Positions 6,637 through 11,141 of a DNA stretch of 11,141 bases are shown piece by piece. Location of the stretch: positions 1 through 11,141 of the forward strand of contig CAJUGL010000084.1 of NCBI GenBank assembly GCA_910586515.1, in the 5' to 3' direction. Origin of the DNA: an uncultured Acetatifactor sp. (GTDB lineage: Bacteria > Bacillota > Clostridia > Lachnospirales > Lachnospiraceae). Within the stretch, counting starts at the first letter, position 1. Each line of letters starts with the position of its first letter. The position numbers and the translations under genes are program-made. Below the pieces are notes generated by a model. The model ran no database searches, was not told the origin of the DNA, and saw nothing but the letters and a program-made list of their open reading frames with translations.

Positions 6637-7485
6637 ATGGGGATTTTTTCCGGTTTAAAGAGTTTGGGATTGGAGAATATGGAAGGAATGAACCTTTATG
6701 AAGATCCTAAAAAAGAAGAGGTAAGGAAGAAGGCTGTTCCTGTAGCGCCGCCCAAGCCTAAGGAGAAGGACCTGATTTATGATCGCTCCTTTGTCTGTCC
6801 GGTGTGCGACAGCCCTTTTACGGCCAAGATTATGAAGTCCAGCAAGGCGAGACTGTTGGGGACGGATCAGGATCTGCGGGCCAGATATGACGGAATAGAT
6901 GCCATGAAGTATGACGTGGTGATGTGTCCGGTGTGCGGATATGCGGCCCTGATCCGCTTTTTTACCAATGTGACTTCCTCCCAGGCCAAGCTGATCAGGG
7001 AGAAAATCAGCCAGGTGGTGAAGCTTACTGCCTATAACGATGAAGTCTACTGCTATGAACAGGCCATGGAGAGATATAAGCTTGCCCTGGTAAATGCCAT
7101 GGTGAAACGTGTTAAAATGAGCGAAAAAGCGTATATCTGCCTGAAAAGCGCATGGCTGTTAAGAGGGTACAGGGAGAGTCTGAAAGAACAGGAAGAATAT
7201 GACGAGAAAAAGGTGGACAGCCTTGCCCGGCAGGAAGAGGAATTTTTGGAGAATGCCTACAAAGGGTTTTCGGAGGCAAGGCAGTCGGAGATGTATCCCA
7301 TATGCGGCATGAGTCCGGTTACGGTGGATTATCTGGTGGCGGTGCTGGCAGTGCGCTTCAAGGATTACGGAGTGGCCACGAAGCTTTTGAGCGCCGTGAT
7401 AACCGATCCCAGCGCTAATGTCCGCATTAAGGACAGGGCCAGGGACCTGAAAGATCAGGTGGCGCGGGAATTGAAGTCGAAATAA
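6637..7485 (+). CDS. DUF2225 family protein with paired CxxC motifs
   Basis: The function is unknown. The protein matches the DUF2225 family seen in Clostridia. With the start at 6637 it has 282 residues. The N-terminus (MGIFSGLKSLGLENMEGMNLYED) is followed by a charged linker rich in Lys and Pro (about 24-45). Next comes a metal-binding-looking module with Cys54-Pro-Val-Cys57 (FVCPVCDSPF) and Cys97-Pro-Val-Cys100 (VMCPVCGYAAL), which likely holds one zinc ion. The remainder is helical and TPR-like in feel (ERYKLALVNAMVKR, SEKAYICLKSAWLLRG). I prefer the ATG at 6637 over the in-frame ATG at 6625, because GGAGGAG sits just before 6637 and family members begin with MG-hydrophobic. The MocR-type gene starts one base after the stop, so the two are translationally linked. 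The role is not inferable beyond cytoplasmic and probably zinc-binding. Confidence 0.85.
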   Translation: MGIFSGLKSLGLENMEGMNLYEDPKKEEVRKKAVPVAPPKPKEKDLIYDRSFVCPVCDSPFTAKIMKSSKARLLGTDQDLRARYDGIDAMKYDVVMCPVCGYAALIRFFTNVTSSQAKLIREKISQVVKLTAYNDEVYCYEQAMERYKLALVNAMVKRVKMSEKAYICLKSAWLLRGYRESLKEQEEYDEKKVDSLARQEEEFLENAYKGFSEARQSEMYPICGMSPVTVDYLVAVLAVRFKDYGVATKLLSAVITDPSANVRIKDRARDLKDQVARELKSK

Positions 7486-7486
7486 G

Positions 7487-8926
7487 GTGGCGGAGACAGG
7501 GTTGAAGGAAATGGTATTTCAGCTGTGTACAGCGGGGAACGGTCCGCTGTATGTACAGATTTACGAGCATATCAGAGGAGAGATCAGAAAGGGGAAGCTT
7601 CTTCCGGAGGAGAGGCTTCCCTCTACGCGTTTTTTGGCGGAATATTTGCAGGTGGCCAGGAGTACGGTGGATTATGCCTACGGACAGCTGCTCAGCGAGG
7701 GGTATATAGAGGCCAGACCTTGCCGGGGCTATTTTGTGTGTCCCATTGAGGAGCTGCTTTTGCTGGAGGAGGAGAGAGAGGCGCCGGAGTCGGGAGAAAC
7801 GGAGCCGGGCCGTCAGGACATACAGGAAGAAGAGCGGATCCGGGTGGATTTTTCTCCCTACGATATTGATCTGTCGGGTTTTCCTTTCAGTGTATGGAAA
7901 AAGATTACGAAAAATATTCTTACCTGCGGGAACAGGGAGCTTTTTGCAAAAGGGGAGGTTCAGGGGGATCCGGGGCTGCGGCAGACCATATGTAGATACC
8001 TTCATTCTTCCCGGGGGGTGAACTGCAGACCCGAACAGATTATCGTGGGGGCCGGAAACGACTATCTCCTGATGCTGCTGGAAAAAATATTAGGCCGCGA
8101 CATATGTATTGCTATGGAAAATCCCACGTACATAAGATCTTATCGGATTTTTCGTTCTTTTGCCTACCGGATAACCACGGTGGACATGGATGAATTCGGA
8201 ATGCGGGCGGATAAGCTTGCGCAGTCGGAGGCTGCAATTGCCTATGTGATGCCGTCGCATCAGTTTCCCGCAGGCACGGTAATGCCCATAGGACGCAGGC
8301 TGGAGCTGCTGAAGTGGGCTGACGGCGGAGAAGACAGGTATTTGATTGAGGACGACTATGACAGTGAATTCCGGTTCTGCGGCAGGCCGGTTCCCGCGCT
8401 GCAGGCCTCTGACCGTCATGGCAGGGTTATCTATATCGGAACTTTTTCAAAAGCGATTGCGCCGGCCATCCGCATCAGCTTTATGGTTTTGCCGGACGCG
8501 CTTCTCGAAAAGTATCGGGAGAGCTGTTCTTTTTACTCCTGTACGGTCTCCCGCATTGATCAGAATATTCTGGATGAATTTATCAGGGAGGGATATTTTG
8601 AGCGGCATCTGAACAAAATGCGGAAAATCTATCGTGGGAAGCATGAACTGCTGCTGGAATGCCTGCAGCCGCTTAAAGAGGGGTTTTCCGTGTCGGGAGA
8701 GAACGCCGGTCTGCATCTTGTGCTCACATCCCGCAGAGGCGGTTCAGAGGCGGAACTGGTGGAGAAAGCGTTGAAAAAAAAGGTGAAAGTGTACGGATTA
8801 TCGGAGAGTATGATGGAGGAGGCGCCCGGCAGCGCAGCAGTGCTTCTGGGGTTTGGCGGCCTCTCGGAAGAGGGGATACGGGAGGGCGTCAGGCTGCTGG
8901 AAAAAGCGTGGATTCCCAAGGACTGA
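7487..8926 (+). CDS. MocR/GabR-type regulator: GntR winged helix fused to PLP aminotransferase fold
   Basis: This is a transcription factor whose effector domain is a class I aminotransferase fold that binds pyridoxal phosphate. Residues about 19-87 form the GntR winged helix (GPLYVQIYEHIRGEI ... LPSTRFLAEYLQVARSTVDYAYGQLLSEGYI ... GYFV). An acidic linker follows (about 88-120), then the aminotransferase domain. The PLP residues are in place: Asp289 and Tyr291 in EDDYDSEFRF, and the Schiff-base Lys322 in GTFSKAIAPAIR. The spacing of 33 between Asp and Lys equals that of Bacillus GabR. Family members control genes for PLP synthesis, GABA or other amino-acid use. None of those lies nearby, so the target is unknown. 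The start at GTG 7487, one base after the DUF2225 stop, has no clean ribosome binding site. TTG 7502, with GGAG six bases upstream, is a real alternative. Translation may be coupled. Confidence 0.92.
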   Translation: MAETGLKEMVFQLCTAGNGPLYVQIYEHIRGEIRKGKLLPEERLPSTRFLAEYLQVARSTVDYAYGQLLSEGYIEARPCRGYFVCPIEELLLLEEEREAPESGETEPGRQDIQEEERIRVDFSPYDIDLSGFPFSVWKKITKNILTCGNRELFAKGEVQGDPGLRQTICRYLHSSRGVNCRPEQIIVGAGNDYLLMLLEKILGRDICIAMENPTYIRSYRIFRSFAYRITTVDMDEFGMRADKLAQSEAAIAYVMPSHQFPAGTVMPIGRRLELLKWADGGEDRYLIEDDYDSEFRFCGRPVPALQASDRHGRVIYIGTFSKAIAPAIRISFMVLPDALLEKYRESCSFYSCTVSRIDQNILDEFIREGYFERHLNKMRKIYRGKHELLLECLQPLKEGFSVSGENAGLHLVLTSRRGGSEAELVEKALKKKVKVYGLSESMMEEAPGSAAVLLGFGGLSEEGIREGVRLLEKAWIPKD

Positions 8927-8952
8927 AGGGAACGGCCTGGGGAAAGAGAAAG

Positions 8953-8977
8953 GGCAGGCCCGTGAAGGCGGCCTGCC
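8953..8977. terminator. Hairpin between convergent genes, probable terminator for the minus-strand gene
   Basis: GGCAGGCC (8953-8960) and GGCCTGCC (8970-8977) are perfect complements around a 9-base loop. On the minus strand the stem is followed by CCTTTCTCTTTCCCC, which is T-rich, so it best fits the end of the small membrane protein gene. On the plus strand only a weak AAAAATTG follows the stem. Confidence 0.6.
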
Positions 8978-9025
8978 ATGAAAAATTGCTGCGTTGTTGT
9001 TGAGAGATAGTAACGGGAAAGAGGA

Positions 9026-9376
9026 TCAGTTGTTCGCAGGCTGTTCCGCGCCGGGAGTGTCTTCTTCGTCGAAAAATTCCTCTACGGCTTCCTCGGCCTT
9101 CTCGGCAGACTGGGCTACCTGTTCGGCCAGGGGGGTGAATGCCTCATCTTCCTTCGGTTCTTCTTCAGAGCAGACATCGCAGGACGGCTCCGGGGTCAGA
9201 GGCACATAGCTGCCGGAGCCGGATGAATCGGACTCCAGGTCAACGCTGAAATCATCATAGTCTTCTTCCGGTTCCTCCTGGACAGCGTTTTTCTTCTTGG
9301 AAAAATAGCAGACCGCGCCCACGGCGGATCCCACTACAGCGCTGAAGAGCAAAAGCTTTTTCAATTTTTTGGACAT
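9026..9376 (-). CDS. Small acidic single-pass membrane protein, function unknown
   Basis: I do not recognise a named family; it resembles the YtxH-like class of small anchored proteins in layout only. The 116 residues begin with a basic stretch (MSKKLKK). One hydrophobic helix follows at 8-25 with a GxxxG packing motif (Gly16/Gly20), then SKKK. The rest is a long tail very rich in Glu and Asp that includes a CDVC pair (66-69) and a probable amphipathic helix (about 80-104). The N-terminal segment lacks an obvious signal peptidase site, so it is probably a membrane anchor. AAAGGAG seven bases before the ATG supports the start. The gene is divergent from a TetR regulator, with candidate operators between them, and may be its target. 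Topology is uncertain because positive charges flank both sides of the helix. Confidence 0.75.
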   Translation of the reverse strand: MSKKLKKLLLFSAVVGSAVGAVCYFSKKKNAVQEEPEEDYDDFSVDLESDSSGSGSYVPLTPEPSCDVCSEEEPKEDEAFTPLAEQVAQSAEKAEEAVEEFFDEEDTPGAEQPANN

Positions 9377-9497
9377 GGGACGACTCCTTTCGAATGTTTT
9401 TGTAAATTGTCAACGGGATTTCGTTTCCTGATTTTCCCAGTTAATTTACTGTCATTATGATATTAATACTATTTTGCAGAAATGAAAAGGGAATATG

Positions 9498-9520
9498 CAT
9501 AAATTTAGCAAAAATTTATG
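9498..9520. promoter_or_regulatory. Perfect 9-bp dyad, candidate operator between divergent genes
   Basis: CATAAATTT (9498-9506) and AAATTTATG (9512-9520) are exact complements around a 5-base spacer, making a 23-bp palindrome. Size and position suit a TetR-family operator: it lies about 120 bases upstream of the small membrane protein gene and just upstream of the TetR promoter. That TetR binds here is inference. The sequence is AT-only except at its ends and spacer, so chance is not excluded. Confidence 0.5.
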
Positions 9521-9526
9521 ATTTCA

Positions 9527-9556
9527 TTACCGGAGCAGAGAAAAACATGCTATAAT
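9527..9556 (+). promoter_or_regulatory. Promoter of the TetR-family gene (extended -10) with overlapping dyad
   Basis: TGC directly before a perfect TATAAT (9551-9556) makes an extended -10 box. The -35 region (TTACCG at 9527-9532, 18-base spacer) is weak, as is common with extended -10 promoters. A dyad ACATG (9545-9549) / CATGT (9558-9562) brackets the -10, a good place for autorepression. The position of this promoter argues that translation begins at 9596 and not at the upstream in-frame ATG at 9518. Confidence 0.65.
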
Positions 9557-9595
9557 TCATGTAGCAATATACCGATGCGGACAGGAGCGGATTTT

Positions 9596-10198
9596 ATGAA
9601 CAGCAAGTTTTTTGACATGAAAAAAGAGAAACAGGACAGGATGATCAATGCCGCCCTGAAAGTATTTGCCCTTCAGGGATATCGCCACGGCAGTACGGAC
9701 GATATTGTCAGGGAGGCTGCCGTCAGCAAAGGGCTTCTGTTCCATTATTTCGGCAGTAAACTGGGTGTCTATCAGTTTATTTATGACTATAGTGTCAGAT
9801 ACATGAATCTGGAGCTGCGCTCTACCGTGAATTCCGGGGAGAGTGACCTATTTGTGGTAGTGAAGCAGATTGAGAGGGCGAAAATGCATGCCATGAGGGG
9901 ATATCCCTATATGCAGCAGTTTTTGAACCGCTCCATGGCGGAGGATTCCTATGAGGCTTTGCTGGCCGTGGAGGAGAAGCGGAATGCGCTGGAGGAAACC
10001 ATTGCGGCTGTGGAAGGGCAGATAGATTACGGAGCGCTGCCCGGGGAGATCGACGGGGAGAAGCTGCGGAAGATGCTGGATTTCACCATTAAAGGACTGA
10101 TGACGGAGCGGTTTCAGGACGCCTCCTTCCAGCCGGAAATGCTCTACGAGGAAATCTGCGGCTACCTGGATATGATGAGACGGATTGTTTACAGGTAG
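9596..10198 (+). CDS. TetR/AcrR-family transcriptional regulator
   Basis: This is a dimeric repressor type with an N-terminal DNA-binding domain and a C-terminal ligand domain. Residues about 10-60 (KEKQDRMINAALKVFALQGY ... STDDIVREAAVSKGLLFHYFGSKLGVY) are a classic TetR helix-turn-helix, including the SKGxLFxYFxSK signature. The remaining 140 residues are helical and give no hint of the ligand. The start ATG at 9596 has AGGAG eight bases upstream and lies downstream of a good -10. A longer form from 9518 would overlap that promoter. The full length of 200 residues is normal for the family. Neighbours are the divergent small membrane protein and the convergent DUF6062 gene. Autoregulation and control of the membrane protein are the simplest guesses. 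Confidence 0.93.
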   Translation: MNSKFFDMKKEKQDRMINAALKVFALQGYRHGSTDDIVREAAVSKGLLFHYFGSKLGVYQFIYDYSVRYMNLELRSTVNSGESDLFVVVKQIERAKMHAMRGYPYMQQFLNRSMAEDSYEALLAVEEKRNALEETIAAVEGQIDYGALPGEIDGEKLRKMLDFTIKGLMTERFQDASFQPEMLYEEICGYLDMMRRIVYR

Positions 10199-10200
10199 GA

Positions 10201-10227
10201 TTCCGGCCGGAAGAAATCTGTGCGCAC
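10201..10227. repeat. Two short perfect palindromes in the 30-base gap between convergent genes
   Basis: TTCCGGCCGGAA (10201-10212) and GTGCGCAC (10220-10227) are both perfectly self-complementary and fill almost all of the gap between the TetR and DUF6062 stop codons. Neither has a loop or T-run, so they are poor intrinsic terminators as they stand. Confidence 0.45.
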
Positions 10228-10228
10228 G

Positions 10229-10987
10229 TTACTTGTTCATTTTGTAGGGGGCGTCGGCGGGATAGCCCCCTTTCAGCTTCTGCATGCCGCGCTGAATGGC
10301 GTCTTTGGAATCTTTCCAGTCGGCGTCTTTGTTGCGGTAGTCGAATTTTTCCACCATCCAGGCCACATCCTCGGCAACCCGGGCCATATTGCGTTCCATC
10401 AGCGGAAAGACGGCGGAGTAGAAGGCGTCTTTGTCATTATTGGAAAGGCGGCTGTCTGCGGCCTCGCACAGATCGCCGAAATGATGCAGACAGAAGCCCT
10501 TCCCCTCTTTGATTTTCCGGCAGAACTCCGGGTCCTGATTCCAGAGATAAAAAAACGTATCCATATATCTGGCATAGGTATCGGCAAAATGATCGCAGAT
10601 ATAGCAGGAGCTTTCCTTTTTCCGGACCCACAGGCCGATGGCGTTGGACTCGGCTGTTTTGCGGAGCTTATCTTTCAATGTGGTTTTCGCCGGCTTGAAG
10701 CGGGCGAATTCGTTTTTCATTTCACCGATCATCTTCTGATAATGGGTTTTCAGGATCCAGGCATTGCCCAGCGTATTTCCGTAATCAAACATTTTCTGAA
10801 AATGCTGTCTGCAGAAACCGGCCTTATCCGTCATTTCCCGGATGTCCGCCTCCATATACGAAGAGCCGCTGCCCAGCACGAAGTCCAGAAGATCCTGCTC
10901 CACGCTTCTTTCGATAAAGCAGAAGGGGCATTCGTCGTTGGCGTTTACGGCATCGTTCAAGGGGATGGTGTATAATTGTTCTTTCAT
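10229..10987 (-). CDS. DUF6062 family protein with duplicated CxxC...CxxH motif
   Basis: The function is unknown; I recognise the sequence as the DUF6062 type found in Clostridia. The 252 residues have no signal peptide or membrane helix, so it is cytoplasmic. Two similar halves are visible. The first has Cys20-x-x-Cys23 (CPFC) and Cys59-x-x-His62 (GFCRQHF). The second has Cys128-x-x-Cys131 (CYIC) and Cys166-x-x-His169 (GFCLHHF). This spacing suggests two zinc sites of C3H type formed after an internal duplication. In both halves a helical, aromatic-rich stretch lies between the pairs. AAAGGAC six bases before the ATG supports the start. The C-terminus (about 215-252) is charged and less ordered. 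The gene converges on the TetR gene. No partner or substrate can be inferred. Confidence 0.85.
   Translation of the reverse strand: MKEQLYTIPLNDAVNANDECPFCFIERSVEQDLLDFVLGSGSSYMEADIREMTDKAGFCRQHFQKMFDYGNTLGNAWILKTHYQKMIGEMKNEFARFKPAKTTLKDKLRKTAESNAIGLWVRKKESSCYICDHFADTYARYMDTFFYLWNQDPEFCRKIKEGKGFCLHHFGDLCEAADSRLSNNDKDAFYSAVFPLMERNMARVAEDVAWMVEKFDYRNKDADWKDSKDAIQRGMQKLKGGYPADAPYKMNK
10247..10273 (+). terminator. Possible terminator of the TetR gene inside the 3' end of the convergent gene
   Basis: GGGGGC (10247-10252) can pair with GCCCCC (10265-10270) across a 12-base loop, followed by only TTT. It would end the TetR transcript about 50-75 bases past its stop codon. The short T-run makes this a weak call. 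Confidence 0.3.
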
Positions 10988-11017
10988 GATTTGTCCTTTC
11001 TGAAGGGGGCGCTCTGT

Positions 11018-11046
11018 ATTTTATATTCAATTTTGTATGAACACAA
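11018..11046 (-). promoter_or_regulatory. Candidate promoter of the DUF6062 gene (proximal)
   Basis: On the minus strand TTGTGT (11046-11041), a 17-base spacer and TAAAAT (11023-11018) lie about 30 bases upstream of the coding start. The -10 is good and the -35 weak. Confidence 0.45.
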
Positions 11047-11049
11047 CTT

Positions 11050-11079
11050 ATTTTAACATGGTTTCAGGCCGCATTGCAA
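11050..11079 (-). promoter_or_regulatory. Candidate promoter of the DUF6062 gene (distal)
   Basis: On the minus strand TTGCAA (11079-11074), an 18-base spacer and TAAAAT (11055-11050) preceded by TGT (extended -10) form a second possible promoter directly upstream of the first. The two could be alternatives or tandem. Confidence 0.4.
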
Positions 11080-11111
11080 TTGCTTCTTAGGCCACTTATC
11101 AATGATTTTTG

Positions 11112-11136
11112 ACGCAAAATGGCAAAATTTCTGCGT
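11112..11136. repeat. Imperfect hairpin at the window edge
   Basis: ACGCA (11112-11116) pairs with TGCGT (11132-11136), extended inward by AAAT/ATTT with one bulged C. It may be the terminator of a gene beyond the window or an operator. The neighbouring sequence is missing, so it cannot be decided. Confidence 0.25.
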
Positions 11137-11141
11137 AAGAA

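Noticed and set aside
5793..6638. Minus-strand open frame of 281 codons over the end of glnS
   Set aside because: It is a shadow of the well-supported GlnRS frame. Its composition is odd and it has no recognisable domain.
9385..9413. Perfect TTGACA on the minus strand upstream of the small membrane protein
   Set aside because: At 17 bases spacing the -10 position falls on the AAAGGA ribosome binding site, so no promoter can be built on it.
9518..9595. 26-codon N-terminal extension of the TetR-family protein from the ATG at 9518
   Set aside because: It overlaps the extended -10 promoter and half of the palindrome. The ATG at 9596 has a proper ribosome binding site and gives a normal TetR length.
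10220..10975. Long plus-strand open frame (251 codons) opposite the DUF6062 gene
   Set aside because: It mirrors the minus-strand gene almost end to end. The minus product has coherent Cys/His motifs and a ribosome binding site; the plus frame shows no family features.

Overview
The window looks like ordinary chromosome from an anaerobic gut-type Clostridia, most likely the family Lachnospiraceae. The signs are moderate GC with strong AGGAGG-type ribosome binding sites, a stand-alone PurO-like IMP cyclohydrolase next to a single-domain AICAR formyltransferase, a GlnRS of the Firmicutes-Clostridia kind, a DUF2225 protein, a DUF6062 protein and a LysM-ended BspA-type repeat protein. This assignment is inference from protein style; no database search was possible. 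I found no tRNA, rRNA, CRISPR array, insertion sequence, phage gene or replication origin.

Layout. Positions 1-282 are the 3' end of an FtsX-type ABC permease, closed by a good terminator. Immediately after it lies a BspA-type leucine-rich-repeat/LysM protein (387-1709) that appears to have lost its start and signal peptide. A 15-bp perfect hairpin (1750-1790) separates it from a convergent, unusually short orphan flagellin (1905-2666, minus). The flagellin is divergent from a two-gene purine unit (2815-4731) that encodes the last two steps to IMP on separate proteins. A clear promoter then drives glnS (4851-6518), which may be followed by readthrough into a DUF2225 protein (6637-7485) and a MocR/GabR-type regulator (7487-8926) that begins one base after the DUF2225 stop.

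The right part has a small acidic single-pass membrane protein (9026-9376, minus) facing away from a TetR-family regulator (9596-10198, plus). Their shared intergenic region carries two dyads, one a perfect 9-bp inverted repeat, which are candidate operators. The TetR gene converges on a DUF6062 protein (10229-10987, minus) that has a duplicated CxxC...CxxH pattern. The last 150 bases are the promoter region of that gene.

How the genes work together. Only the purO-like/purH pair is clearly one pathway (AICAR to FAICAR to IMP). The rest is housekeeping (glnS), regulators without an obvious target (MocR, TetR) and proteins of unknown role. I did not find a convincing new multi-gene system. The points most worth a second look are the N-terminally short orphan flagellin that keeps its TLR5-contact residues, the headless BspA/LysM gene, the interlocking inverted repeats downstream of the flagellin, and the dyads between the membrane protein and the TetR gene.
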